64,000 nucleotides of DNA from CAVSWT01 sp963782985 (GCA_963782985.1 CAWALU010000006.1:1-64000); one strand, 5' to 3'; shown: positions 25,129-34,984, numbered from the stretch's first letter. Notes: generated by a model from the letters alone, not told the origin. Numbers and translations are program-made.

Positions 25129-26547
25129 ATGGATTTAAAAATGGAAAAAATTGAAATGAAAGAATTAACTCCCACTCAAATTGTAGCGGAGCTTAATAAT
25201 TATATAATTGGACAGAATGAAGCTAAACGCGCCGTGGCAATTGCGCTTCGAAATAGATGGAGAAGGCAGCAGGTTATGGGAGAGTTAAAAGATGAAATCC
25301 TTCCCAACAATATAATTTTAATTGGACCCACAGGCGTCGGTAAAACTGAAATTGCCCGCAGGCTTGCAAAGTTAGCGCACGCGCCGTTTATAAAAGTTGA
25401 AGCTTCAAAATTTACTGAAGTTGGTTATGTGGGAAGAGACGTTGAATCGATGATTAGAGACTTAACTGATTTTTCTGTGAATATGGTAAAATCAGAAAAG
25501 ACATCGGAAGTTCAGCATAAAGCCGAAGAGCTGGCGGAAGAAAAAATATTAGATATACTTATTCCGCCTGTTAAAAAAACTCAGCCGACAAATTCCAATT
25601 CCAATTCAAATTCGAATTCTAATACCGAAGTGATTGATGATGAAAATGACGAGCGTTATCAAAACCAAAAAACTCGAGAGTGGATGAAGCTTAAATTAAA
25701 GAAGGGCGAAATGGATGATAAGATGATTGAGTTTGACGCGTCGGTGCAAACTTCTGTGGGTATGCAAGTGCTCGGTCCCATGGGTCTTGACGATATGGGA
25801 ATTAATTTTCAGGAAATTCTCGGCAATATGATGCCTAAGAAAAAGAAAAAAAGAAAAACCTCGATTACGGAAGCAAGAAAATTAATTGCTCAGGAAGAAG
25901 CTCAAAAATTAATTGATATGGAAGTTGTTCAACGAGAAGCTATAAAAAGAGTTGAAAATTCGGGAATAGTTTTTATTGATGAAATTGATAAAGTAGCCGG
26001 CGGCGGGAAGTCTCAAGGTCCCGATGTTTCGCGCGAAGGAGTGCAGAGAGATCTTTTGCCAATTGTGGAAGGTTCAAATGTAAATACGAAATACGGCGTA
26101 GTTAAAACCGATCATATTTTGTTTATCGCATCGGGAGCGTTTCATGTTTCAAAGCCTTCCGATCTAATTCCTGAACTTCAGGGAAGATTTCCAATCCGCG
26201 TTGAATTAAGAAGTTTAACCGAAGATGATTTTATTAAAATTCTTACCACGCCACAGAATGCTTTGCTTAAACAGTATTCTGCTTTGCTGGAAACCGAGGG
26301 AGTTAAACTTCAGTTTATGAAGGACGGGATTAAAGAAATTGCCCGCATTGCAACCGAGGTAAACGAGAATGTTGAAAACATTGGCGCAAGAAGGCTTCAC
26401 ACAATCCTTACCAGTTTATTGGATGAAATTCTTTTTGATGTGCCGGATAAAATCCCGTCTGACGTTGTAAAAATAGATGCGAAAGTTGTGAAAAATAAAC
26501 TTGATAAAATTGTTAAAGATAGAGATTTGAGTAAGTATATTTTATAG
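25129..26547 (+). CDS. hslU: HslU (ClpY) ATPase subunit
   Basis: This 472-residue AAA+ protein has a Walker A motif GPTGVGKTE (about residues 65-73), Walker B VFIDEIDKV (about 281-289), the pore loop region VGYVGRDVESM and the sensor/C-terminal part with NIGARRLHTILTSLLDE. It unfolds substrates and feeds them to HslV. The intermediate domain contains an NSNSNSNSNT run near residue 160 encoded by a six-base repeat (25596-25623), not a usual family feature. The ATG at 25129 could be replaced by an in-frame ATG at 25141 or 25156. Confidence 0.96.
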   Translation: MDLKMEKIEMKELTPTQIVAELNNYIIGQNEAKRAVAIALRNRWRRQQVMGELKDEILPNNIILIGPTGVGKTEIARRLAKLAHAPFIKVEASKFTEVGYVGRDVESMIRDLTDFSVNMVKSEKTSEVQHKAEELAEEKILDILIPPVKKTQPTNSNSNSNSNSNTEVIDDENDERYQNQKTREWMKLKLKKGEMDDKMIEFDASVQTSVGMQVLGPMGLDDMGINFQEILGNMMPKKKKKRKTSITEARKLIAQEEAQKLIDMEVVQREAIKRVENSGIVFIDEIDKVAGGGKSQGPDVSREGVQRDLLPIVEGSNVNTKYGVVKTDHILFIASGAFHVSKPSDLIPELQGRFPIRVELRSLTEDDFIKILTTPQNALLKQYSALLETEGVKLQFMKDGIKEIARIATEVNENVENIGARRLHTILTSLLDEILFDVPDKIPSDVVKIDAKVVKNKLDKIVKDRDLSKYIL

Positions 26548-26568
26548 GAAAAAATAATCCCCATATTT

Positions 26569-26607
26569 AAAAAGCCCGGCTTCAAAAAATTGAGTTGGGC
26601 TTTTTTT
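26569..26607 (+). terminator. Rho-independent terminator of hslVU
   Basis: AAAAGCCC at 26570-26577 pairs with GGGCTTTT at 26597-26604, followed by a run of seven T from 26601. The arms also extend weakly inward. It starts about 22 bases after the hslU stop codon. Confidence 0.88.
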
Positions 26608-26752
26608 ATTGGAATTTATTTATGCTTATTCTTCCGCTTGTATTTTGTTTTATCCTTTCATCAAACAAAACTTTAATTTTCAATTTAAAATCGTAAAGTT
26701 TGTGTATCGCTTCTGCCGGGTTTATTTCTATAAAATAATTTAAGAGGAAATT

Positions 26753-27661
26753 ATGTTTTTTTATAACACTATAAAATTAATATTGTTTATTTTTTTTATC
26801 AGCGGTTCTTTACTGCTCGCGCAAAATAATTCTGATTCAACTGATACTGAAGATGAATGGGATAAGTGGAGAAAGTGGGAAGAGACTATGGATGACCGCT
26901 GGGGAGATTTCAGCATGGACTTTCTTAAAAATGCACAGCCTACAATTGTATTTAACTACGGTTTGTCGGATGTAAGCTTAAATGATTTTACAGATAAGTT
27001 TGGCAAACCAAATTTATTGGAACTTCAACTCGGTTACACTAATTATAAAATGAAATGGCTCGAATCAATCTTTGAAGAAAATTATAGATTTTTATCCGTG
27101 GGATATTTTTCAACGAAGATATCTAATGATGACGCTGGATTGAAATCTGATTTATGGCGAATTGGAATCGGCAGAACTTATGCTTTGGGATATAAATTCG
27201 GAAGTATGTCGCTTACTCCGTATTATTCAAATTCATTAATTTGGTCAAGACTTAAAATGAATGATACGCCGGCAGATTCAAACGACAAAAGCATGATTGA
27301 AGCGTTTGATAAATCATTTAGATTCGGCACAAGCTCAAAAGGCGGAATAACTTTTCATGTTACTGAAAACATTGGCGTCAATGCTGAATATGAAAGATCA
27401 ATAATTTTTCCGCGTCATCTTTTTTGGAAGTGGGCGGGAAGCGTTTTGATTGAAGCCTCAACTCAAGCGCTGGTAGATGAATTTGTAAATGCAATTTTTA
27501 ATTCATCGCCTTACGCTGCGCCCGTAATAAACTTTGTTTTGAAGAATGCTTTGTCTTACGGCTTGTATGAATTACGACAGGACAAAATGAATTGGCCATT
27601 TGAAACTGCATCGCCATTAAGTTACGACCAATTTAAATTTGGATTAACATTTGTGTTTTAG
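26753..27661 (+). CDS. Probable outer-membrane protein of unknown function
   Basis: This 302-residue protein has a signal peptide (residues 1-23, SLLLAQ) followed by an acidic, Trp-rich stretch (EDEWDKWRKWEETMDDRWGDF). The rest shows strand-like alternation (TIVFNYGLSDVSL, LELQLGYTNYKMKW, FLSVGYFSTKI, RIGIGRTYALGY) and ends QFKFGLTFVF, typical of an outer-membrane barrel. A helical region (VLIEASTQALVDEFVNAIF) near residue 235 is unusual inside a barrel. I do not recognise a family. Confidence 0.75.
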   Translation: MFFYNTIKLILFIFFISGSLLLAQNNSDSTDTEDEWDKWRKWEETMDDRWGDFSMDFLKNAQPTIVFNYGLSDVSLNDFTDKFGKPNLLELQLGYTNYKMKWLESIFEENYRFLSVGYFSTKISNDDAGLKSDLWRIGIGRTYALGYKFGSMSLTPYYSNSLIWSRLKMNDTPADSNDKSMIEAFDKSFRFGTSSKGGITFHVTENIGVNAEYERSIIFPRHLFWKWAGSVLIEASTQALVDEFVNAIFNSSPYAAPVINFVLKNALSYGLYELRQDKMNWPFETASPLSYDQFKFGLTFVF

Positions 27662-27780
27662 TGATTAGCGAGCGGTAACCAGCTACGGTGATAGCATTTT
27701 GGATTCAACGTTATATTAACGAAGAAAAACACAGTCATTCAGATGGAAACTTTTTATCGCTGAATAAAACTTACGCATTG

Positions 27781-28926
27781 TTACTCAACAAATTTAATTT
27801 TGATGTTTACAATTTCGCTAACGCTTGCATTCCTAACCGGCGGTCCCCAGGTTCCAACCCCGCAGCTAACATAATAATGTGTGTTAGTTTTTTTAAGATA
27901 GCCCCAGCTGTTTTCATAAATCATATTTGTAATTATGTTGCCGGGGAAAAACTGACCGTTATGCGTGTGTCCCGATAATTGCAAATCAATATTATAATTT
28001 TCAGCCTCGTTTAATTTGTACGGAGTATGATCTAACAAAATTTTGGGAATATCATTTCCCGCTTGTTCCATTAACGAACTAAGCTCTAATCTTTTTCCTT
28101 CACCGAATCTATCTTTTTCTCTGTCCTCGCGCCCGATTAAATAAAAATCATTATTTATATTCACGACTGAATCAAGCAAAACATTAATATTTAATTCTCT
28201 TAAATATTCAACCGACTCATTAACGCCGTTTATATATTCGTGGTTTCCAGTTATGCCATAAACTCCGTATTTAGCTTTTAGTTTTTTTAACTCATCGCCA
28301 ATATTTCTTTCCTTTAAAATTGAAACTTTGTCATCAATAATATCGCCGGGCAGCAAAATAATATCAGGCTTTAGGTCATTAATCCTTTTAACAATTTTCT
28401 TTAAAAGCATGCCGTCGTTTACGGGAGTTAAATGAAAATCCGATGCAGCCGCAATGTTAAGTTCAGTAAGATTTGATAATTTTTTCGCAACCAAAATTTC
28501 TTTAGTGTTTACGGCAAGTTTTCTTGTATTAATAAATCCCAAAATTATTATTATGGATACAAGACTAATTACAACCAACGCTGTAATTTGTTTTGTAAAT
28601 TCATAATTCACATAAAAGGAATTAGGAATAAAATGCAGCCAACCATTTAGCAATCTTAAAAAATCAATGACTAAAATTGAAAGAAAAAAATAAATTAAAA
28701 ACGCAAACCAAAATGAGCCGATCCATAGCAGCGAATCGTACAGCCAGGCTGAAAGTTTTGTATTTAAAAATTTTGATATTAAATAAGAGGTTGCGGCAAT
28801 GACAAATAGAATTATATAAAATGGTTTCGCCGCTTGAAAAGAATTTATCGCTTGCCAGCCTCTAATAAAAACGTAGTAATTTATTGCAAAGTAAATTGTA
28901 AAAAATATTGAAAAGAAAATTATCAT
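27781..28926 (-). CDS. Membrane-anchored metallophosphoesterase
   Basis: This 381-residue protein has about four membrane segments in residues 1-135 and a calcineurin-like phosphoesterase domain from about 150. Metal-binding motifs are DFHLTPVN (D, H), LLPGDIIDD (GD), GNHEY (GNHE), LLDH and SGHTHNGQFF (GHTH). This arrangement is the YkuE/YaeI-like group, whose members act on lipid-linked phosphates such as UDP-diacylglucosamine. The exact substrate is not deducible. It is convergent with the barrel gene on the left. Confidence 0.92.
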   Translation of the reverse strand: MIIFFSIFFTIYFAINYYVFIRGWQAINSFQAAKPFYIILFVIAATSYLISKFLNTKLSAWLYDSLLWIGSFWFAFLIYFFLSILVIDFLRLLNGWLHFIPNSFYVNYEFTKQITALVVISLVSIIIILGFINTRKLAVNTKEILVAKKLSNLTELNIAAASDFHLTPVNDGMLLKKIVKRINDLKPDIILLPGDIIDDKVSILKERNIGDELKKLKAKYGVYGITGNHEYINGVNESVEYLRELNINVLLDSVVNINNDFYLIGREDREKDRFGEGKRLELSSLMEQAGNDIPKILLDHTPYKLNEAENYNIDLQLSGHTHNGQFFPGNIITNMIYENSWGYLKKTNTHYYVSCGVGTWGPPVRNASVSEIVNIKIKFVE

Positions 28927-29125
28927 TTAAGTTTCCAGAGTTTTTTTTCTAAAAAGAATTTTACAAATATATCTATTTCTTAAATGCAATTTGGTTTAAT
29001 AAATTTCCGCCGCGAATTAACATATATTGTACGGATTTTTTTAAATTGAATTCATTAAATTTTTACTAAAAAAAACTGATCATTTCTGAATTTGAGAATT
29101 AACATTTTAAATTAAAAAATATGTT

Positions 29126-29959
29126 ATGAAGAGAATTCTATTATTCATTTTGCTCGTCTGTTTAATCAATCCAAAATTTATTTATTCACAATTTGAAAGC
29201 GATACTTCGTATTTAAAAGTGATGACATATAATATCCATCACGCTGAAGGCATTGACGGCAAAATTGATTTAGAGAGAATTGCAAAACTAATAAGAGTAA
29301 CCGGCGTGGATTTAGTGGCTTTGCAGGAAGTTGATAAAAATGTTGAACGCTCTTTGGGAATAAATATAATTGACAGCTTAGCTCAGCTTACAAAAATGAA
29401 TTTTTATTTTGATAAGAATATTGATTTTGGAGGAGGCGAATACGGCAATGCAATTTTATCGCGCCTTCCGATTTTATCAAAATACAATTTCCATTTTAAA
29501 ATGATTGGCGATGGTGAGCAGCGCGGTTTACTACAAACGGTTGTGAATATTTTAGGCAGCGAGATCCTATTTATGAATACTCATTTAGATTTTAGCGGCG
29601 ATGACAGCGAAAGAGTTTTCTGCGTTAATCAATTAAATAATGAAATTAAAAAATATCCCCAAATGCCGATTATTATTTGCGGAGATTTTAACGATACTTC
29701 GCTTAGCAAAACTTATATCAAAATGAAAGAAAATTTTTCTGATGTATGGGAAGAAAAAGGTGAGGGGCTAGGTTTTACATACCCGTCAGATTATCCTGAA
29801 AAAAGAATTGATTATATTTTTTATTCAAACATAAAAGATGAAATAAATAAAATTTATCTCGAGCCGATTTCAATTACAATTTTAAGAAGCGCGGCGTCAG
29901 ATCATTTGCCTGTAATAGGTGAGTTTAAAGTTGTAACAAATAAAAATAACTCAAAATAA
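29126..29959 (+). CDS. Secreted endonuclease/exonuclease/phosphatase-family protein
   Basis: This 277-residue protein has a signal peptide (residues 1-21, FIYSQF). The EEP fold motifs are MTYNIHHAEG, LVALQEVD (metal Glu), FMNTHLDF (His), IICGDFNDTS (GDFN) and SDHLPVIGEF (catalytic His). Members hydrolyse phosphodiesters such as nucleic acids, sphingomyelin or inositol phosphates. The FTYPSDYPEKRIDYIFYS segment is typical of the small secreted subgroup. The substrate is not known. It converges with carB, the gap being 27 bases. Confidence 0.92.
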   Translation: MKRILLFILLVCLINPKFIYSQFESDTSYLKVMTYNIHHAEGIDGKIDLERIAKLIRVTGVDLVALQEVDKNVERSLGINIIDSLAQLTKMNFYFDKNIDFGGGEYGNAILSRLPILSKYNFHFKMIGDGEQRGLLQTVVNILGSEILFMNTHLDFSGDDSERVFCVNQLNNEIKKYPQMPIIICGDFNDTSLSKTYIKMKENFSDVWEEKGEGLGFTYPSDYPEKRIDYIFYSNIKDEINKIYLEPISITILRSAASDHLPVIGEFKVVTNKNNSK

Positions 29960-29986
29960 TTTTTTTGACTTTTGATTTTTGACTTC

Positions 29987-32900
29987 TCAATTATACTCAT
30001 CCCAGCTTTTTACGGAAAGCGTTTCTTCGCTATAAAAACTAATTGATTTAATAAATCGTTTAGCAACTTGAGTATTGGTAATTAGATTTATATTCATGTC
30101 AATTGCTTTTCTTCTAATTATATAATCATTATCAAGCTCATACTTTTCCTGGCTTTTGGGAATATTTATTACCAAATCAATTTTACCGTCATCCAAATAA
30201 GTGATGATGTTAGGTTCTTCTTTTTCAAGAGGCCAATTTAGTATTTCAGATTCAATTCCATTTTTTTCTAAAAACTCTGATGTCCCTTTTGTTGCGTAAA
30301 GCTTCAATCCAAAATTGCTGAGCTTTTTTATTTCAGAAAGTAAATCCGCTTTTTCTTTTAACGTTCCGGTTGAAAGCATCACCGCTTTTTTAGGAATTCT
30401 AAATCCAGTTGATAAAAAACTTTTTAAAAATGCTTCGTTAAAATCATCGCCCAGACAAGCAACCTCGCCGGTGGACGCCATTTCAACGCCCAGCACCGGA
30501 TCAGATCCTTTTAATCTTGTGAAAGAAAACTGCGGCGCTTTTACTCCAACATAATCAACGTCAAAAGAAGATTTATCGATCTTCGGAACTTTTTCGCCAA
30601 GTATTAATCTGGTGGCAATTTCAATAAAATTTATTTTTAAAGTTTTTGAAACGAAAGGAAAACTACGCGAAGCTCTTAAGTTGCATTCGATTACTTTTAC
30701 TTCATTATCTTTTGCGATGAACTGGATATTAAACGGACCTGTAATTTGCAGCTCTTTTGCAATTTGCTTTGTAACCATTTTTACGCGGCGCATTGTTTCA
30801 AGATAAGTGCGCTGCGGAGGTAAAACAATTGTAGCGTCGCCTGAATGAACGCCTGCATTTTCCACATGTTCGGAAATGGCGTAACAAAATAATTGTCCGT
30901 TGTCTGCTACAGCGTCAACTTCAATTTCGCGCGCGTCCGTTATAAACTTGCTTATTACAACCGGATGCTCTTTGCTGATTGCCGCCGCCTTCTTTAAAAA
31001 TATTTCCAGTTCTTCATCGGAAACAACAATGCTCATTGCGGCGCCGCTTAACACGTAGCTTGGTCTTATCAATACAGGATACTCAACTTTTTTTGCGAAC
31101 TCTTTTGCTTCGGCTAAACTCGTAAGCTCCTTCCATTCCGGCTGGTCAACTTCAATTTTATCAAGTATGCCTGAAAACTTATGACGATTTTCTGCGTTGT
31201 CAATTTGAATTGGCGAAGTGCCGAGAATTTTTATTCCCGCTTCGTGAAGTTTCATTGCAAGGTTGTTGGGAACTTGTCCGCCCATTGATACGATAACGCC
31301 TTTGGGATTTTCCTTATCGCAAATATCCAAAACTCTTTCAAACGTCAATTGTTCAAAATAAAGTTTATCGCAAATATCATAATCAGTGCTAACGGTTTCG
31401 GGGTTGCAATTAATCATTATTGATTGATAGCCGCTTTTATTTAACGCCAGCACTGCGTTCACGCAGCACCAATCAAACTCAACTGAAGAGCCAATTCTAT
31501 AAGCGCCGCTTCCCAAAACAATTATTTTATCATCTTCAATTTCAGAATCATTTTTTTTGGTTAAAATATCGTCTTCAGCGCCGTGATAAGTTAAGTACAA
31601 ATAATTTGTCTGCGCAGGATATTCGGCTGCAAGCGTATCAATTTGTTTAACTACCGGAGTTACATTTAATGATTTTCTGAATTGTCTTAATTCAAGTTCT
31701 TGCGAAGAAGTTAATTTAGCAATTTGCAAATCGCTAAAACCATTTTGCTTTGCTTCTTTCATTAAATCATAATTAATAGAATTTAATTTTTTGTCGGAGA
31801 GTTTAGATTCAGTATCAATAATATTTTTCATCTTATAAATAAACCATTTAGTAATTTTTGTTAGATGATGAATTTTATCAACTGAATAACCTTTTTTAAG
31901 CGCTACGGCGATTGCAAAAATTCTTTTGTCGGAAGGCTGCGCCAGCTCCTTATCCAAATCATTAAACTCAAGTTCATTTCCTGAAAAACCCAATAACCCA
32001 ACGTCGAGCATTCTTATTGCTTTTTGCAGAACTTCTTCAAATGATCTGCCGAGAGACATAACCTCCCCGACGGATTTCATTTCAGAGCCAAGCAGCGTGC
32101 TTACGTGTTTAAATTTTTGTAAATCCCAACGAGGAAATTTTAACGCTACATAATCAAGCGCCGGTTCAAAGCAGGCTGATGTTTCTTGAGTTATAATATT
32201 TTCAACTTCATTTAAAGCGTAACCCAACGCAAGTTTTGTAGCTATGAACGCAAGCGGATAACCCGTTGCTTTTGACGCCAGCGCAGAGCTTCTGCTTAAG
32301 CGCGCGTTTACTTCTATAATTCTATAATCATCGGAATTTGGATCGAGCGCATATTGAATATTGCACTCGCCGATCACGCCGAGATGACGAATTAATTTTA
32401 TTCCAATTGAACGCAGCTTAAAATTTTCTTGAGCAGAAAGAGTCTGCACCGGCGCAATAACAACGCTGTCGCCGGTATGTATTCCCATCGGATCAACATT
32501 TTCCATCGAACAAATTGTAATGCAGTTGTTGTATTTATCTCTTACAATTTCGTATTCAACTTCCTTCCAGCCGTATAATGATTCTTCAATTAAAATTTGA
32601 TTTGTAAAAGTAAAAGCTCGTTTAGCTTTTTCAACTAACTCATATTCATTATTTACGATGCCGGAGCCAAGCCCGCCAAGCGCGTAAGCAATTCTAACCA
32701 TAACGGGATAGCCAATATTTTCAGCCGCTGATTTGGCTTCATTTACAGAAGATGCCGTTTTACTTGTCGCAACTTTTAATCCCACTTCAGTTACCTTCTG
32801 CCCAAATAAAAGCCGGTCTTCAGTATTTTGAATTGCTTCTACTGGAGTGCCTAAAACTCTAACATTATATTTAGAGAGGACTCCGCTTTCGTATAGAGAA

Positions 32901-33199
32901 ACGCCTACATTCAAAGCCGTTTGCCCCCCGAACTGAAGCAAGATGCTGTCTGGCTCTTCTTTTATAATTATCTTTTCAACAAAATTAGGTTTGATGGGAA
33001 GGAAGTAAACTTTGTCCGCAAAATTTTCTGAAGTTTGAATTGTGGCAATGTTCGGGTTTATTAATACGGTGGAAATTCCATCTTCCTTTAACGCTTTAAT
33101 TGCCTGGCTGCCGGAGTAATCAAACTCGCCCGCCTGCCCAATTTGCAAAGCCCCTGAACCAAGTATTAAAACTTTTTTTGGTTTTCCTTTTTTAATCAT
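29987..33199 (-). CDS. carB: Carbamoyl-phosphate synthase large subunit
   Basis: This 1070-residue protein has the full CarB layout: two homologous ATP-grasp halves and a C-terminal allosteric MGS-like domain (about 930-1070). The first half starts KKVLILGSGALQIGQAGEFDYSG and contains SRSSALASKATGYPLA. The second half contains IIVLGSGAYRIGSSVEFDWC and NLRASRSFPFVSKT. The enzyme makes carbamoyl phosphate from bicarbonate, ATP and ammonia from CarA, for pyrimidine and arginine synthesis. It is separated from carA by a DUF433/DUF5615 module, an interruption of the usual operon. Normal length. Confidence 0.98.
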   Translation of the reverse strand: MIKKGKPKKVLILGSGALQIGQAGEFDYSGSQAIKALKEDGISTVLINPNIATIQTSENFADKVYFLPIKPNFVEKIIIKEEPDSILLQFGGQTALNVGVSLYESGVLSKYNVRVLGTPVEAIQNTEDRLLFGQKVTEVGLKVATSKTASSVNEAKSAAENIGYPVMVRIAYALGGLGSGIVNNEYELVEKAKRAFTFTNQILIEESLYGWKEVEYEIVRDKYNNCITICSMENVDPMGIHTGDSVVIAPVQTLSAQENFKLRSIGIKLIRHLGVIGECNIQYALDPNSDDYRIIEVNARLSRSSALASKATGYPLAFIATKLALGYALNEVENIITQETSACFEPALDYVALKFPRWDLQKFKHVSTLLGSEMKSVGEVMSLGRSFEEVLQKAIRMLDVGLLGFSGNELEFNDLDKELAQPSDKRIFAIAVALKKGYSVDKIHHLTKITKWFIYKMKNIIDTESKLSDKKLNSINYDLMKEAKQNGFSDLQIAKLTSSQELELRQFRKSLNVTPVVKQIDTLAAEYPAQTNYLYLTYHGAEDDILTKKNDSEIEDDKIIVLGSGAYRIGSSVEFDWCCVNAVLALNKSGYQSIMINCNPETVSTDYDICDKLYFEQLTFERVLDICDKENPKGVIVSMGGQVPNNLAMKLHEAGIKILGTSPIQIDNAENRHKFSGILDKIEVDQPEWKELTSLAEAKEFAKKVEYPVLIRPSYVLSGAAMSIVVSDEELEIFLKKAAAISKEHPVVISKFITDAREIEVDAVADNGQLFCYAISEHVENAGVHSGDATIVLPPQRTYLETMRRVKMVTKQIAKELQITGPFNIQFIAKDNEVKVIECNLRASRSFPFVSKTLKINFIEIATRLILGEKVPKIDKSSFDVDYVGVKAPQFSFTRLKGSDPVLGVEMASTGEVACLGDDFNEAFLKSFLSTGFRIPKKAVMLSTGTLKEKADLLSEIKKLSNFGLKLYATKGTSEFLEKNGIESEILNWPLEKEEPNIITYLDDGKIDLVINIPKSQEKYELDNDYIIRRKAIDMNINLITNTQVAKRFIKSISFYSEETLSVKSWDEYN

Positions 33200-33230
33200 T
33201 TAAATCTCAAGATACTAATTGAAAAATTTA

Positions 33231-33606
33231 TTACTTATTTAACGGAAGTATTTTTATTCTAAGTTTATTTTCATCAATTATTATTAAGGCTCCTTCGGAT
33301 AACAATTGAGAGTAATCATTTAAATTGTTAATCAAAGTCATACTGTATTTACCCGGGATTTTATCTTGGGCGCGGAACTGAATAACGCTTGGTGAATCGG
33401 TTTTGTAGCTGCTAGTATAGAGCCAAAATCAAGATCATGGGTAAAAACTATATGTTGATTATCTCTAGCCCATTTCAATAAAATCGAGTCCTTTTCTTTT
33501 TTGGATTTCCAATTTCACTCCAATATACGGCATCAATTTCGTTTTCTTTAACAACCTTTACCCATTGGGGAGATAGATTCATATCGATGAGTATTTTAAT
33601 TCTCAT
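33231..33606 (-). pseudogene. DUF5615 PIN-like toxin, broken by two frameshifts
   Basis: The remnant starts at ATG 33606 with MRIKILIDMNLSPQWVKVV, the usual DUF5615 beginning. A first frame change occurs in the A-rich run around 33500-33512, after which DSILLKWARDNQHIVFTHD reads on (HDLDFG is the conserved acidic motif). A second change near 33410-33415 restores SPSVIQFRAQD and continues to TAA at 33231-33233. With both repaired the length is about 125 residues, normal for the family. It follows the DUF433 gene by 27 bases, the standard pair order. Confidence 0.8.
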
Positions 33607-33633
33607 ATTGATTTAAATGGGATATCTATCTCT

Positions 33634-33831
33634 TCAACTCTCCAAGCTGCATATAATCGCTTCTTTTATGTCCTCGCTTTCAAGGTAAGGATAAGATTCT
33701 AAAATTTGACTAAAGTTGTATCCTTCAGCAACCAAACTTACAATAGTACCTACTGTAACACGCAAACCTCTTATGCAAGGTTTGCCTCCCATTATCTCAG
33801 GGTTGGACGTAATTCTATTTAATGTAATCAT
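33634..33831 (-). CDS. DUF433 antitoxin-like protein
   Basis: This 65-residue protein is a typical DUF433: ITSNPEIMGGKPCIRGLRVTV followed by VAEGYNFSQILESYPYLESED and IKEAIICSL. The family is a short HTH protein that usually pairs with a DUF5615 PIN-like toxin. Here the partner directly downstream is broken, so the antitoxin may be a relic or act alone. It sits between carA and carB on the same strand, and may be read from the carA promoter. Confidence 0.9.
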   Translation of the reverse strand: MITLNRITSNPEIMGGKPCIRGLRVTVGTIVSLVAEGYNFSQILESYPYLESEDIKEAIICSLES

Positions 33832-33861
33832 AAATTACCTTTGAGTCTTTTAAAAAATATT

Positions 33862-34935
33862 TTACAACGCTCTCACAAACATATCGAAAATAAATTCGCT
33901 ATCATCCGGACCGGGCGACGCTTCCGGATGAAACTGCGCCGCAAAAAATGGTTTTGAAATATGAATCAATCCTTCATTAGTTCCGTCGTTATCATTATTA
34001 AACCACTCGCGCCAATCTTCCGGCAAAGTTTCCGAGTTGACTGCGTAGCCGTGGTTTTGAGAAGTAATGTAGCATCGTTTTGTTCCGGTTTCATTGCACG
34101 GTTGATTATGTCCGCGATGACCATATTTTAGTTTATAAGTATCTGCGCCGGCGGCAAGCGCAAGTATTTGGCTGCCGAGACAAATGCCTAAAATAGGAAT
34201 TTGTTTTTTCATCGCCTGCTTTGTGAACTCGATAGTTTGTTTGCACATTTTAGGATCGCCGGGACCGTTGGATAAAACGATTCCGTCGCATTTCTCTTTA
34301 GTAAAATCATAATTATAAGGTACGCGCAAAACCGAAATATTTCTGCCGAGGAAAGCATGTATAATATTATTTTTCGTTCCGCAGTCAACCAAAAGAATTT
34401 TTTTACCGTTTCGTTTATATTCGATAGGCTCTTTAACGCACACCTCGCCCACAAGATCGGTTTGGTTTGGGTCTTCAAAATCTATTTTTTCATTTTCGTT
34501 AATTACAATTTTGCCGAGCATGGTGCCCTGGTCGCGTAATTTTCTAGTAAGCATTCGAGTGTCAATTCCAGAAATACCGGGGATTTTTTTTTCATTCATC
34601 CAATCGGACAAAGATCGTTTAGCATTCCAATGAGAATACTCTTCAGAATAATCTGAAATGATTAATGCACGAACTTGAATTTCATCTGATTCAAAATTTT
34701 TGTAAAGCCCGTCAACTTTTTCATCGCCCGGCACGCCATAATTTCCGATTAGCGGAAAAGTGCAAACGAGAATTTGTCCTCTGTAAGAGGGGTCGGTCAT
34801 CGTTTCGGGATAGCCTACCATTCCGGTATTAAAAACAACTTCGCCGTTAGTGTTTTTATCAAAGCCAAAGCTGCCTCCAACGAATTCAGTTCCATCTTCT
34901 AAGATTAGAACCGCTCTTTTTTTTATTTGATTCAT
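33862..34935 (-). CDS. carA: Carbamoyl-phosphate synthase small subunit (glutaminase)
   Basis: This 357-residue protein has the CarA N-terminal domain (AVLILEDGTEFVGGSFGF, TGMVGYPETMTDPSY) and a class I glutamine amidotransferase domain. The nucleophile lies in GICLGSQILALAAGA, where the usual GHQ reads GSQ; the catalytic Cys remains. The downstream His/Glu pair is in AAQFHPEASPGP. It supplies ammonia to CarB. I chose the ATG at 34935 (MNQIKKRAVL) because the longer in-frame start at 34974 adds 13 residues not typical of CarA and lies across the leader hairpin. Confidence 0.96.
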   Translation of the reverse strand: MNQIKKRAVLILEDGTEFVGGSFGFDKNTNGEVVFNTGMVGYPETMTDPSYRGQILVCTFPLIGNYGVPGDEKVDGLYKNFESDEIQVRALIISDYSEEYSHWNAKRSLSDWMNEKKIPGISGIDTRMLTRKLRDQGTMLGKIVINENEKIDFEDPNQTDLVGEVCVKEPIEYKRNGKKILLVDCGTKNNIIHAFLGRNISVLRVPYNYDFTKEKCDGIVLSNGPGDPKMCKQTIEFTKQAMKKQIPILGICLGSQILALAAGADTYKLKYGHRGHNQPCNETGTKRCYITSQNHGYAVNSETLPEDWREWFNNDNDGTNEGLIHISKPFFAAQFHPEASPGPDDSEFIFDMFVRAL

Positions 34936-34956
34936 AATTGCAATTGAATTTTTTAT

Positions 34957-34984
34957 AAAAAAATAGCCACTCAATAAGCGGCTA
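34957..34984 (-). promoter_or_regulatory. Terminator-like hairpin in the carA leader (candidate attenuator)
   Basis: On the minus strand, TAGCCGCT (34984 to 34977) pairs with AGTGGCTA (34971 to 34964), including one G-T pair, around a five-base loop. A run of seven T follows (34963 to 34957). The carA ATG is 21 bases further on. No gene on this strand lies upstream for 300 bases, so the hairpin must belong to the carA transcript leader. Pyrimidine attenuation is inference. Confidence 0.55.

Noticed and set aside
33634..33831. Short gene between carA and carB as a carbamoyl-phosphate synthase regulator
   Set aside because: Its sequence is a plain DUF433 antitoxin with a broken DUF5615 partner behind it.
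34936..34974. Longer carA start at 34974
   Set aside because: The 13 extra residues are not typical and the start lies on the leader hairpin; MNQIKKRAVL at 34935 fits CarA.
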